Assembly (NCBI GenBank): GCA_903900705.1
Contig: CAIUOG010000041.1
Coordinates: 1 to 63,061 of the forward strand
Direction of reading: 5' to 3'
From: an uncultured Acidobacteriia bacterium
GTDB taxonomy: Bacteria; Acidobacteriota; Terriglobia; Bryobacterales; Bryobacteraceae
DNA length: 63,061 nucleotides
The first letter of the stretch is position 1, and each line of letters begins with the position of its first letter. The notes under the pieces were generated by a model. The model had not been told where the DNA came from. It saw only the letters and a program-made list of their open reading frames with translations, and made no database searches. The position numbers were made by a program, and so were the translations under genes. Shown here piece after piece: positions 52,446-60,884 of the stretch.

Positions 52446-53669
52446 ATGGTCAGTTCCGACGATATTCTGAACGCCGCGATACTTGTGGTGGACGACAGCG
52501 AAACCAACGTCCACCTGCTGGAGGGGATGCTGCGGGTGGCGGGTTATGTTCTGGTGCACTCGACCACGGACCCGAAGGCGGTGTGTGGGATGCACCGGCA
52601 GAACGGGTACAGCCTGATTCTGCTTGATCTCCAGATGCCGGGCATGGACGGCTTTGAAGTGATGGAGGGATTGAAGGAAATGGAACCGGAGGGGTATCTT
52701 CCGGTGGTGGTGATTACCGCGCAACCGGGGCACAAGCTGCGGGCGCTGGGGGCGGGCGCGAGAGATTTTGTGAGCAAACCGTTCGATCTGGCGGAACTGC
52801 GGGCGCGCGTCCATAACGTTCTGGAGGTGCGGCTGCTGCATCTGGAAGCGAAGCGATACAGCGAGGCGCTGGAGGAGACAGTGCGGGAACTGGAGGCGAG
52901 CCGCGAGGTGGTTCGACGCCAGACTCTGGCAGAGCGGGAAGTCCGTGAGCGGGAACTGGCGCTGGCGCAGGAAACGCAGGAGAGCCTGCTGCCCCGCCGC
53001 CTGCCGGAGTTCGAGAATTTTCGGGTGCGGGCGTTCAACAGCCCCACCCGCTATGTGGGCGGGGATTTTTACGATTTCATGCCGCTTCCGACGGGTGAGT
53101 GGATGGGCGTGCTGGCGGATGTGGCCGGCAAGGGAATGCCGGCGGCGCTGTTAAGTTCCATGGTGCTGGGCGCGCTGAGTCTGGAGTTCCGGGCCAGGCC
53201 CGAGCCGGGGGAAGCCCTGAGCCGGGTGAACCAGTTGCTTTGCGAAAAGTCACTGCTTTCGCAGTTTGTGACGCTGTTTCTGTTTGTGCTGCAACCGAGT
53301 GGCGACGGGCGTTTCATCAGCGCGGGGCACAATCCGGCCTTCGTGTTTCGCGCGGCAACAGGGCGAACGGAAGCGCTGGAATCCGACGCCTGCGTATTGG
53401 GGGTATTTGAAACGGCTTCCTACGAAGCGCGCACATTCCAGCTGGGCGCCGGAGATGTTCTGGTGGTGTATTCCGATGGAGTCACGGACGCGGAAAACCC
53501 TCTGCATGAGGCGTTCGGGGAACGGCGTCTGCTGGAAGTAATCCGGCGGGCAGCACCGCGGGGCAGCGAGGCGGTGCGGGCTGCGTTTGTGAATGCGATA
53601 GAGGAGTTCACGGAGGGCGCGCCACAGACGGACGATGTCACGTTTGTTGTGGTGGAGCGGTATCGGTAG
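52446..53669 (+). CDS. Receiver domain-PP2C (RsbU-like) phosphatase
   Basis: This 407-residue protein has a receiver domain (about 10-125, phospho-Asp in LILLDLQMPGMDGFEVM), a coiled-coil linker (about 135-185) and an SpoIIE/RsbU-type PP2C phosphatase domain (about 190-405). The metal-binding residues appear in YVGGDFYDFM, GVLADVAGKGMPAALLSSM, VYSDGVTDAENP and TDDVTFVVV. Phosphorylation of the receiver probably controls dephosphorylation of an anti-anti-sigma STAS protein. The STAS gene is the next locus, convergent, ending at 53675. The anti-sigma kinase (RsbW type) is not in the window. Confidence 0.93.
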   Translation: MVSSDDILNAAILVVDDSETNVHLLEGMLRVAGYVLVHSTTDPKAVCGMHRQNGYSLILLDLQMPGMDGFEVMEGLKEMEPEGYLPVVVITAQPGHKLRALGAGARDFVSKPFDLAELRARVHNVLEVRLLHLEAKRYSEALEETVRELEASREVVRRQTLAEREVRERELALAQETQESLLPRRLPEFENFRVRAFNSPTRYVGGDFYDFMPLPTGEWMGVLADVAGKGMPAALLSSMVLGALSLEFRARPEPGEALSRVNQLLCEKSLLSQFVTLFLFVLQPSGDGRFISAGHNPAFVFRAATGRTEALESDACVLGVFETASYEARTFQLGAGDVLVVYSDGVTDAENPLHEAFGERRLLEVIRRAAPRGSEAVRAAFVNAIEEFTEGAPQTDDVTFVVVERYR

Positions 53670-53674
53670 TTGCG

Positions 53675-54082
53675 TCAGCGGGCCGGGTTCTGCGCGCGGA
53701 CGAAGGCGAGCACATCGAAAGGCCTGACGGCGCGGCCGGGAATGTGACTGTTTACCGCGTCCTGCTCGTCGTTAAACAGTTCGAAGACGGTGGTCAGTTT
53801 GGTGAGGATCAGCAGATTGATCTGCACGGGGTTCATGTTGAGCAGCGAGAGGCTCCCGCCGGCCCTGCGCAGAGTGAGGGCAGAGGCAACGAGAGTGCCG
53901 AGGCCCGAACTATCGAGTCTGGTGATGTTTTTCAGATTGAGCACCAGGCGAACTTTTTGTTCCGCGATGAGTTTTGCTATGGCATCGCGAAGGGAGGCAA
54001 CCGCGATACCGAGTATCAGCGGGCCCCGCAGATCAAGAATGACGATGCCTTCGGTTTCACGCTGATCAATCCGCAGGTCCAT
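53675..54082 (-). CDS. STAS-domain anti-sigma factor antagonist
   Basis: This STAS protein of about 135 residues starts at ATG 54082 behind AAGGAG. The core has the phosphorylatable Ser region RLDSSGLGTLVASAL typical of SpoIIAA/RsbV, and an upstream VLNLKNI strand. It would bind an anti-sigma kinase when unphosphorylated. The PP2C protein encoded by the convergent gene is the natural activating phosphatase. It overlaps the DUF1003 gene by 17 bp on the same strand, so they are co-transcribed. A C-terminal tail of about 30 residues is unusual and basic. Confidence 0.9.
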   Translation of the reverse strand: MDLRIDQRETEGIVILDLRGPLILGIAVASLRDAIAKLIAEQKVRLVLNLKNITRLDSSGLGTLVASALTLRRAGGSLSLLNMNPVQINLLILTKLTTVFELFNDEQDAVNSHIPGRAVRPFDVLAFVRAQNPAR

Positions 54083-54662
54083 CGGGGACTCCTTTTTCCT
54101 GGTTCTTTGGTTTGGCGGACGCTCCCGGAGAGAAGCGCTGGTGCACGCGGGCAATTTCGGCCAGAACGTCTTCCGGTCTGGTTTCCATTTCGAGGTCGGC
54201 AAGTACCGTGGCGGCGTCATTCCCGATGCCGAGCTTTTCCTGAATGGCGTGCAGCATTCGCAGGGCCTGGGTGAGTTCCCGTTCGGCGAGCAGGCCGATG
54301 TGGAGATCGAGGCTGGCGCGGTGTTCCACTTCATCGCGAAGGCGCTTCTGCGTAATGAGGACGAGAGAGGAAAGGAAGATCGCTTCCAGAGATACCGCGG
54401 TGGCGAGATGTCCGTAGGGAAACGGATCAAACACGGGCAAGCCGAAGCGCCCTGTGTTGATGAGAATCCAGCAGACGAACCAGACCAGGTGCAGATAGAT
54501 GAAGAACATGCTGCCGGAAAACGACGCGATGCCCGCGGCTAAGCGGTCATGCGAGGTTCGGTCGCGAAAGGCCCTGAGCCGGACACGCATGAGAGTGCGA
54601 ATGTTCCGGCCGACGGTCCGCGAGAGACTTGTCTGTGATCGAAGTGGCTGCGTTCCTGGCAT
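54066..54662 (-). CDS. DUF1003 membrane protein
   Basis: This 198-residue protein belongs to the DUF1003 family: a two-helix inner membrane protein with ASFSGSMFFIYLHLVWFVCW and the following LINTGRFGLPVFDPFPYGHL, then AVSLEAIFLSSLVLI and a charged helical C-terminus. The function of the family is unknown; members often sit near stress-response genes. It overlaps the STAS gene by 17 bp, suggesting that both belong to one stress-linked transcript. Confidence 0.85.
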   Translation of the reverse strand: MPGTQPLRSQTSLSRTVGRNIRTLMRVRLRAFRDRTSHDRLAAGIASFSGSMFFIYLHLVWFVCWILINTGRFGLPVFDPFPYGHLATAVSLEAIFLSSLVLITQKRLRDEVEHRASLDLHIGLLAERELTQALRMLHAIQEKLGIGNDAATVLADLEMETRPEDVLAEIARVHQRFSPGASAKPKNQEKGVPDGPAD

Positions 54663-54834
54663 GGAGGACTTTGGAGTGATGCACGCGCATTGCCACTTGC
54701 CGGCGTGTTGAGCCGATTCATGCGGCCCGGGAGATCCCTCGGGATTGGGATGGTCGCCCGTGACCGCCTGGCGTCATCTGGCCAGGGATGGTCACAGCGG
54801 AGAGTTCGGCCATGATCCTGCAAGGGCATTCCAG
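54663..54834. other. Short spacer upstream of the NRAMP-like gene
   Basis: This 172-bp spacer contains possible short stems around GGTCGCCCGTGACC (54749-54762) but no recognised riboswitch, operator or gene. Metal-responsive control of the transporter would be expected but is not visible. Confidence 0.35.
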
Positions 54835-56139
54835 ATGCCTACGACGCAGGAGAGAAAGAAGCACCGCGGAACGGCGATGCTGAGCGCCCACCGGTTCCGC
54901 CGATTCTTCGGACGGCTGGGGCCGGGCCTGATCACGGGCGCGGCGGACGACGACCCATCGGGAATTTCCACTTACTCCGTCGCGGGCGCCGCGTTTGGCT
55001 ATGCGCCACTGTGGACGGCGCTGCTGACGTTTCCCCTGATGGCCGCGGTGCAAATGATGTGCGCGCGGCTGGGGATGGTGACGGGCGAGGGCCTGGCGAG
55101 CATCATCCGGCAGCGTTATCCGCGATGGGTACTGTGGAGCGCGTGCGCGTTGCTGATTGTCGCGAACACCGTGAATATCGGCGCGGACCTGGGCGGAATG
55201 GCGAAAGTTTCTGAGATGGTGACGGGTGTGCGGAGTGTGTACTGGACGCCGATTTATGCGGCGACGATCGGGTCATTCCTGATCTGGTCCTCCTACCGGG
55301 CGATCGCGCGGATCTTCAAGTGGATGACCCTGCTGCTGCTGGCATACGTGCTGGCGGCGTTCTTCGCGCATCCCGACTGGGCGATGGCGGTCCGTTCCAC
55401 ATTCATTCCGCGGGTGGAGTGGTCGGCGGCGTACTGGGCAACGCTGGTTGGCATTCTGGGGACGACCATCTCGCCTTACCTGTTCTTCTGGCAGGCGTCG
55501 CAGGAAGTGGAAGAAGAACGCGCACAGGGAGAAGTGACGGTGGCGGCGCGGCGGGGCGCGACCGACCGGGAACTGCGGGATTCCCGCAACGACGTGGTTA
55601 CGGGGATGTTCTTTTCCAACCTGGTGATGTACTTCATCATTCTGACCACGGCTGCCACGCTGCACGCGCACGGAAAGACGGTCATCACAACGTCAAGAGA
55701 CGCGGCTGAAGCGCTGCTGCCACTGGCGGGCAAGGGAGCTTACTGGCTCTTCAGCCTGGGGCTGATCGGGGCCGGCATGCTGGGCGTTCCGGTGCTGGCG
55801 GGTTCCAGCGCGTACGCGGTTGCGGAGGCGGCTCCGTGGCGCGGATCGCTCGACGACCATGCCGGATTATCGAAGGGTTTTTATGCGGTGATCGCGGCGG
55901 GGCTGGGGCTGGGGCTGGCGCTCGATTTTGCGGGTTTCAATGCGGTCTCGATGTTGTTTTGGTCGGCGGTGCTGAATGGCGTCCTCGCGCCGCCACTGAT
56001 TGTGATTGTGCTGCTGCTGACCAGCAATCGGGAAGTGATGGGGGCGCGCGTTAATCCGAAGTGGCTGTCGATACCAGGCTGGATCACGGTGGCGCTGATG
56101 AGCGCGGCGAGTTGCGCGATGTTCGCAACGTGGCGTTAG
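54835..56139 (+). CDS. NRAMP-family divalent metal transporter
   Basis: This protein of about 434 residues has eleven or twelve transmembrane helices. The N-terminal motif GAADDDPSGISTYSVAG replaces the canonical metal-binding DPGN of NRAMP proteins with DPSG, a variant known in NRAMP-related bacterial transporters and thought to alter metal choice. The second half-site lies near LIGAGMLGVPVLAGSSAYAV. The start is taken at ATG 54835 (AAGGG at 54822-54826); ATG 54877 is the alternative. It is not in an operon with the kinase genes (there is a gap and an intervening opposite-strand gene). Mn2+ or Mg2+ are the likely substrates, but this is not shown. Confidence 0.85.
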   Translation: MPTTQERKKHRGTAMLSAHRFRRFFGRLGPGLITGAADDDPSGISTYSVAGAAFGYAPLWTALLTFPLMAAVQMMCARLGMVTGEGLASIIRQRYPRWVLWSACALLIVANTVNIGADLGGMAKVSEMVTGVRSVYWTPIYAATIGSFLIWSSYRAIARIFKWMTLLLLAYVLAAFFAHPDWAMAVRSTFIPRVEWSAAYWATLVGILGTTISPYLFFWQASQEVEEERAQGEVTVAARRGATDRELRDSRNDVVTGMFFSNLVMYFIILTTAATLHAHGKTVITTSRDAAEALLPLAGKGAYWLFSLGLIGAGMLGVPVLAGSSAYAVAEAAPWRGSLDDHAGLSKGFYAVIAAGLGLGLALDFAGFNAVSMLFWSAVLNGVLAPPLIVIVLLLTSNREVMGARVNPKWLSIPGWITVALMSAASCAMFATWR

Positions 56140-56157
56140 AGGCCTGCCCACAGGCGT

Positions 56158-56916
56158 TCAGGGGGCGGTGGGCGGTTCCTCGCCGGTGGGGATGCCCACG
56201 AGGTGGCGATAGAAGGCGACCGCCCTGTTGACGGCGGAGGCATCATTGCCGGCAATTCGCCGGCTTACGTTCCTGCCGATTCGCATGATGCCGTAGTAGC
56301 GCCAGACGGCCTCTGATTCGCGATCGAGAAAGACGATGGTCCGGATGTCACCGGGCGCGAAGACGGGAAACAGGAAGTACCGAAGGGTGGTGATATTCTC
56401 CACGTCGCAGACGATGCGATCCGGGGCGGATTCCAGGATGCGCAGGCTGTAGACGGACCGGCCCGTGAGATTGTCGATCTGGACATAGGGGAGAGCATGA
56501 CCGGGCTTCAGTTCGTCGACCGTGAAGTCGCGGCGACGCCGCGGAGGCTGCGCCGCGTCGAGCGCGTAAGCCTGCACGATCAGCGTTTGCCATTGCTGGT
56601 GGGTGGTGGACCAATACCGCATGCCCGAGAGTTCGGAGATGGCTCCGATGCGGCGAAGCAGGCCATCGGCTCCCGTAGTGTGGCGGAAGCGCGCGGCGGT
56701 AGTGACCAGGGTGGTGAAGCCCGCGTCGGTCCAGCCTACGCAGGCGGGTGGCTTCCAATCGCGGCCGGCGCCGCTATCGCTCCAGGACTTGACGCTGGCG
56801 GTTTCGCCGAGCGCGGCCCAGAGCGGAACGGGGGCGGTTCCGCAGGGCGGCTGGGGGCCCGATTGAGCGAAAGCGTACTGAAGAGCCAGCAGGGCGGGCA
56901 GGATCAGGCGGCGCAT
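56158..56916 (-). CDS. Exported protein, DUF6675-like
   Basis: This protein of about 252 residues has a signal peptide (MRRLILPALLALQYAFAQS) and a beta-rich globular domain with QPPCGTAPVPLWAALGE, WSDSGAGRDWKPPACVGW and DRIVCDVENITTLRYFLFPV. These features recall the poorly characterised DUF6675 family of exported bacterial proteins, some members of which lie near lipoprotein or envelope genes. The start at 56916 is chosen because a strong SD (GGAGGAG) precedes it; a codon 15 bp upstream (TTG) is the alternative. It is monocistronic and convergent with the transporter gene. Role unknown. Confidence 0.65.
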   Translation of the reverse strand: MRRLILPALLALQYAFAQSGPQPPCGTAPVPLWAALGETASVKSWSDSGAGRDWKPPACVGWTDAGFTTLVTTAARFRHTTGADGLLRRIGAISELSGMRYWSTTHQQWQTLIVQAYALDAAQPPRRRRDFTVDELKPGHALPYVQIDNLTGRSVYSLRILESAPDRIVCDVENITTLRYFLFPVFAPGDIRTIVFLDRESEAVWRYYGIMRIGRNVSRRIAGNDASAVNRAVAFYRHLVGIPTGEEPPTAP

Positions 56917-57044
56917 AGGTTTCTCCTCCAAAAGGGCGGAGAGTACATAGCAAACAAGCGGCCAGAATACGCGAGCGCCGAGTGGCAGGCCAAATGCTTT
57001 ATAAAACTGCGAATCGGATTCCCGATCGCAGAAGGAGATCGCTT

Positions 57045-57407
57045 ATGGACACATTGACAACGAGACTCGACACGCAGGCGGCACGGATGGCGGAGAAGGT
57101 GGACGGTCTGGGGCGCGAGGCGGCGGAGAATCTGCACGCCGCCGCATCGTCGGTTCGCCGGGGCGGGCATCAGGGCGCTCAGGCAATGGAAGGGTACGCG
57201 GGCGAGGCGGCGACGACGCTGGATGATGCCGGGGAGTATGTGGAGAAACATACAGTGAAAAGGTCGATGGCGGAATCGCGGCAATTCCTGCGGCGATATC
57301 CGGTGGAGACGCTTGCTCTTTCGACGGGCGTGGGGCTGCTTGCCGGGATTGCGATGCATCGCATGCTGCATTCCTGCGCCGCGACGGCGCGCAAGAACGC
57401 GTTCTGA
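57045..57407 (+). CDS. Small membrane-anchored protein, DUF883/ElaB-like
   Basis: This 120-residue protein has an amphipathic helical N-terminal two thirds rich in Ala, Glu and Gly, then RRYPVETLALSTGVGLLAGI, a C-terminal membrane helix with the glycine-rich pattern of ElaB/YqjD/DUF883 proteins. In E. coli such proteins bind the ribosome at the membrane during stress. Start ATG 57045 has AAGGAG at 57032-57037. Context (the phospholipase-like gene follows at 21 bp) does not tell its role. Confidence 0.75.
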   Translation: MDTLTTRLDTQAARMAEKVDGLGREAAENLHAAASSVRRGGHQGAQAMEGYAGEAATTLDDAGEYVEKHTVKRSMAESRQFLRRYPVETLALSTGVGLLAGIAMHRMLHSCAATARKNAF

Positions 57408-57427
57408 GCGGGAAGACAAAGCCACAC

Positions 57428-58705
57428 ATGATCTCCGGGATGAGGCGTTTACTGGCGGCTGTCTGGGTTACCGCCTCACTTGGATATGGTTATACGGTGC
57501 TTACCCACGAGGCGATTCTGGATGCCGTGTGGGATACCTCGATTCAGACACAACTGCTGCGGCGGTTCCCCGGGGCCACCCCGGAGGAACTGCGGCAAGC
57601 CCATGCCTACGCTTATGGCGGCTGCATTATCCAGGACATGGGCTACTATCCGTTCAGCAGCCGCCAGTTCAGCGATCTGACGCACTACGTCCGGAGCGGC
57701 GATTTTATCGAAGCGCTGATCCGCGAGTCACAGAACCTCAATGAATACGCCTTTGCGCTGGGCGCACTGGAGCATTACGCCGCCGATACGGTGGGGCACC
57801 GGCTTGCCACGAATGTCGCGGTGCCGATTCTCTACCCCGAATTGAAGCGCCGGTATGGGAGCAGCGTGACTTACTGGGATAACCCGACCGCGCATATAAG
57901 GACAGAATTCGGCTTCGATGTGCTGCAGGTGGCGATGGGACGGTATGCGCCGGACCAATACCGGGACTTTATTGGCTTTGAGGTCTCGAAAGAGCTGCTG
58001 GAGCGGGCGTTTCCGGACACTTATGGAATCGGCATGAAGGATGTGTTCGGAAACTTATCACTGGCGATCGGGACTTACCGGTGGTCTGTCCGGTCAATCC
58101 TGCCCGGCATGACGCGCGTGGCGTGGAGGCTGAAGAGCGACCAGCTGCGGAAAGAAATTCCGGGCGTAACGCGTAATAAGTTCCTCTATAATCTTTCGCG
58201 TTCGAGCTATGAAAAGTCGTGGGGCCACGAGTACCACAAGCCGGGCGTGGGCACGAGGATTCTGGCGTTTCTGTTCCGCATGTTGCCGGGCGGGGGACCA
58301 TTCACCGCGCTCCGCATACGCACTCCCACTCCGGAAGTGGAGAAGCTGTTCATGGCAAGTTTCAATACAACAGTGGTGCGGTATAAAGAGCTGCTGGCCG
58401 ATATCGGGGCAGGCCGGACCAACCTGGTGAACGAGAATTTCGATTCCGGCGCGACGCCGGTGGCCGGTAAGTACCAGGGCGCCGACGAAGCCTATGCCAG
58501 GTTGCTCGACAAACTAAATGATCATCAGTTTGCGGGAATTCAGCCCGAGCTGCGAAGAAATATTCTGGCTTACTATCAGGGCGTGGATCGAGTGCCGCCG
58601 TCCGCGGGAACCAGGGAAAAGAGAGCGGCCTTCACTAAGAGAATGGCGCAGCTCGAGTTGCTGAGAACACTCCCCGACGAAGCGAGCCCTTCGCCGTCGC
58701 GATAA
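57428..58705 (+). CDS. Exported zinc-dependent phospholipase C-like protein
   Basis: This 425-residue protein has a signal-like N-terminus (MISGMRRLLAAVWVTASLGY) and motifs of the zinc-dependent phospholipase C/P1 nuclease-like fold: LTHEAILDAVW near residue 25 and FALGALEHYAADTVGHRLAT near residue 110, both rich in the His residues that bind zinc. The family usually acts outside the cell on phospholipids. Residues about 210-300 have further conserved aromatic patterns. It lies 20 bp after the small membrane protein gene on the same strand. The enzyme activity is inferred from the motifs. Confidence 0.75.
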   Translation: MISGMRRLLAAVWVTASLGYGYTVLTHEAILDAVWDTSIQTQLLRRFPGATPEELRQAHAYAYGGCIIQDMGYYPFSSRQFSDLTHYVRSGDFIEALIRESQNLNEYAFALGALEHYAADTVGHRLATNVAVPILYPELKRRYGSSVTYWDNPTAHIRTEFGFDVLQVAMGRYAPDQYRDFIGFEVSKELLERAFPDTYGIGMKDVFGNLSLAIGTYRWSVRSILPGMTRVAWRLKSDQLRKEIPGVTRNKFLYNLSRSSYEKSWGHEYHKPGVGTRILAFLFRMLPGGGPFTALRIRTPTPEVEKLFMASFNTTVVRYKELLADIGAGRTNLVNENFDSGATPVAGKYQGADEAYARLLDKLNDHQFAGIQPELRRNILAYYQGVDRVPPSAGTREKRAAFTKRMAQLELLRTLPDEASPSPSR

Positions 58706-58978
58706 GAGTTGGCCCGCGTGGCGGCGGAGTGTCGTGATGTCACGGGATCGGAGTTCGCAGGGCGTCCCGAGGGCAGGGCTTCCGACCGGACAGTGCCGGT
58801 TTTCAATGGATTCAGGCCGGTTTTCGTATTCCCGGGCAGGACGGCCGCAATTGGGCCATGCGAGTGCTTCAGAGCAAGGGAGCGCCGCAGGGTATCCGGA
58901 TCGTCAGGACCAGACTACGGAGGGTTGTTGGCTTGACCTGGGTTGCGGCCGAAGACGGTAGTCAGGGACACAAAACAC
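58706..58978. other. Gene-free leader upstream of the second PEP-CTERM gene
   Basis: This 273-bp stretch shows no gene. ACCGG and CCGGT with a T-run (58784-58803) could terminate the phospholipase gene. The part from about 58826 to 58925 has several stem-like segments (GGACGGCCGC, GCAAGGGAGCGCC, GGATCGTCAGG), but no known riboswitch consensus was recognised. It is the probable 5' untranslated region of the PEP-CTERM gene. Confidence 0.4.
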
Positions 58979-59767
58979 ATGAAAAATAAAAGCACACACT
59001 TTGGAGTACGGGCGTGGGGAACGGGAGTGGCGATACTCTTCGTCGCCACAGCCGCCACACAGGCCGTTGCCGCGCCAGTCACCTTTGCCCAGTACGTGCA
59101 AACCAACGGGGCACAACAGCAATGGAGCATTTCAACCAGCGGCACAGTCACCACCATCATGGCGACGGGTTCGGTGTCGTTCAGCTTTTCGGGAGTATCA
59201 GGGGTGCCGTTCGTTGACGCCGAGCCGGCCACGTTCCAGCTGCAGGCTACATCGAGCCAGATCGGCACGTGCGGCGTTGCCTGCGCAAATAATGATTCCT
59301 TCATCGAGACCGGCTTCTCGGGCACGTTCTCATTCATCGACGCCGGCTCGGTGCCTGGCGCGAATCTGTTATCCGGGACTTTCGCGGTAACGGGCAGCCC
59401 GGCGACCACCGGCGCGCAGTTCAGTTCCAGCATCGGAGGCACGGGCGGAAGCTTTAACGCCAGCGCCACCGCTGGCAACCTGAATCAACTTGTCATGACC
59501 TCGGATTATCTGAGCTTCGTGGGTCAGACACAGGAAACGGCGTCATGGAGCCTCTCTTCACTGATTCCGAACTTCGCCGTCGGGGCCATCACAAATGGTC
59601 AGGCTTACCCCTCATCGGCGAGCGCATTTGACGCAGCCGGCTCCGGGACGTTTTCTTCGAACCCGGGACCGGTGAGCGCTACGCCTGAGCCGGCCACTTT
59701 CGCGCTGATCGGGTTAGGCCTGGTGGGAGTGTCGTTCGCCCGCCGCGGGAAGCGTTCGCGCAGCTAG
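58979..59767 (+). CDS. PEP-CTERM sorting-domain protein
   Basis: This 262-residue protein starts MKNKSTHFGVRAWGTGVAIL, a signal peptide cut near AVAAP. The body is beta-rich, with many Ser, Thr and Gly residues and a single pair of Cys (TCGVAC), and it ends in the PEP-CTERM signal: TPEPATFALIGLGLVGVSFA followed by RRGKRS. It should be processed by an exosortase that lies elsewhere in the genome. The ATG at 58979 is chosen because the signal peptide begins there; the SD is weak. Two terminator-like hairpin repeats follow the gene. Confidence 0.88.
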   Translation: MKNKSTHFGVRAWGTGVAILFVATAATQAVAAPVTFAQYVQTNGAQQQWSISTSGTVTTIMATGSVSFSFSGVSGVPFVDAEPATFQLQATSSQIGTCGVACANNDSFIETGFSGTFSFIDAGSVPGANLLSGTFAVTGSPATTGAQFSSSIGGTGGSFNASATAGNLNQLVMTSDYLSFVGQTQETASWSLSSLIPNFAVGAITNGQAYPSSASAFDAAGSGTFSSNPGPVSATPEPATFALIGLGLVGVSFARRGKRSRS

Positions 59768-59812
59768 TCTCTTTTGAATTTGAGAAACGGGAACAGACGG
59801 TTCCGTTCCCGT

Positions 59813-59981
59813 TCCATCGGGGGATCCACTCCGGAGTCCTTAAGAGGGCTCCGGTCTTTCGCCCTCGCGGAAATACTTCCGCAGGTATTTTTTGAATTGG
59901 GAAGCGGAGACAGACGGCACAGTTTTCGCTCATCGGGTGATTTGCTCCGGAGCCTTTAACCAAGGGCTCCGGATTTTTTTT
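59813..59981 (+). repeat. Pair of imperfect direct repeats, each with a hairpin
   Basis: Two similar segments follow the PEP-CTERM gene: about 59813-59854 and 59931-59973. Each begins with CCATCGGG or TCATCGGG and contains CTCCGGAG, then an unpaired A-rich loop and GGGCTCCGG. In copy 1 CCGGAGTCC (59831-59839) pairs with GGGCTCCGG (59846-59854). In copy 2 TCCGGAGCC (59946-59954) pairs with GGCTCCGGA (59965-59973) and is followed by eight T. Copy 2 is a good intrinsic terminator; copy 1 has a weaker T-run. Confidence 0.7.
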
Positions 59982-60039
59982 AGGGCGTGGTGGAGTTCGG
60001 ACCGCTAATTGCTTTCGTAATTACCCAGGAGCTATCGAA

Positions 60040-60231
60040 ATGCCGCTTTTAAATCTTGTGGTTGTATTAGTCATTGTGGGAGTGGGATTGTATCTGATCA
60101 ATAACTACATCCCGATGGCGGGCAGTATCAAGAACATTCTGAACATTGTGGTGGTGATTGCCGTGTGCGTCTGGTTGCTGCAGGTAACCGGATTGTGGAC
60201 CAACGTCCGAAGCTACCGGATCGGCGGGTGA
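60040..60231 (+). CDS. Thivi_2564-family small membrane protein
   Basis: This 63-residue protein contains the conserved PLLNLVVVLVIVGVGLYLI and NYIPMAGSIKNILNIVVVIA segments of the Thivi_2564 family: two membrane helices and a short tail. The function is unknown; the proteins are frequent among stress or envelope genes of soil bacteria. CAGGAG lies at 60027-60032, 7 nt before the ATG. The end overlaps the convergent PAP2 gene by 19 bp, so the two mRNAs overlap antisense. Confidence 0.85.
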   Translation: MPLLNLVVVLVIVGVGLYLINNYIPMAGSIKNILNIVVVIAVCVWLLQVTGLWTNVRSYRIGG

Positions 60232-60884
60232 CCGGCCGGGCGGCCGCGTCGGGCGAACAGTCCGGCCAGCAGCAGAGCCCACGCCGCCCCAAGTAAGATG
60301 CCGCTTATCACATCGGTCGCATAATGAACGCCGAGATAGACGCGTGAAGCCGCGACCAGGATCAGAATGGCTGAAGCGGAGGCGAACAGGACGAAGTTCA
60401 ACGCGGGGCGGCGAAGATAACGGCTGACGATAATCGCGATCGTCAGGTAGAGGGCGGACGCTGAAACGGAGTGTCCGCTCGGGTAAGAGAAGCCAAAGGC
60501 CACCACCAGTTGCTGAACTTCCACCGGGCGGATTCGCTCCATTATGTCTTTGGTGATGACTGTTAATATCCCTGCTCCGGCCGACGAGGCGAATAACTGC
60601 AGTGCGCCCATGCGGTCGCGCAGAACCAGCAGCAACAGAAGCGCGAGGGCTGAGAACAGGACGACCAGAGTGACGGAACCGAGCGCGGATATATCTATCG
60701 CGGCAATCGTGAGCCGAGGCGTCCTGCAGCGGGCGACGGAGAGCAGGAACGCTTTATCCATGGCGTCGACGTCGCCTTCCATCAATTCCCTGGTTATGCG
60801 GATGAATGCCAGAAGAGCGAGGGCGGCGCCGCCCCACCACCAGAACTGACGCCCTGCGCCCGCGGTGTGGAAGGTACGGCTCAT
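60213..60884 (-). CDS. PAP2-family membrane phosphatase
   Basis: This 223-residue protein with six helices has the three PAP2 motifs: KDIMERIRP, YPSGHSVSASALY and SRVYLGVHYATDV. These form the lipid-phosphate phosphatase site, with the PSGH His and the SR-His at its centre. Likely substrates are lipid phosphates such as undecaprenyl pyrophosphate or phosphatidic acid. The end (60213) overlaps the Thivi_2564-like gene on the other strand by 19 bp, and the start overlaps the end of the frameshifted CmcI-like gene by 4 bp. A second, decayed copy of its N-terminal part lies at about 62075-62270. Confidence 0.92.
   Translation of the reverse strand: MSRTFHTAGAGRQFWWWGGAALALLAFIRITRELMEGDVDAMDKAFLLSVARCRTPRLTIAAIDISALGSVTLVVLFSALALLLLLVLRDRMGALQLFASSAGAGILTVITKDIMERIRPVEVQQLVVAFGFSYPSGHSVSASALYLTIAIIVSRYLRRPALNFVLFASASAILILVAASRVYLGVHYATDVISGILLGAAWALLLAGLFARRGRPAGHPPIR

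Noticed and set aside
54663-54834. Manganese riboswitch upstream of the NRAMP-like gene
   Set aside because: No yybP-ykoY-type consensus could be found in the spacer.
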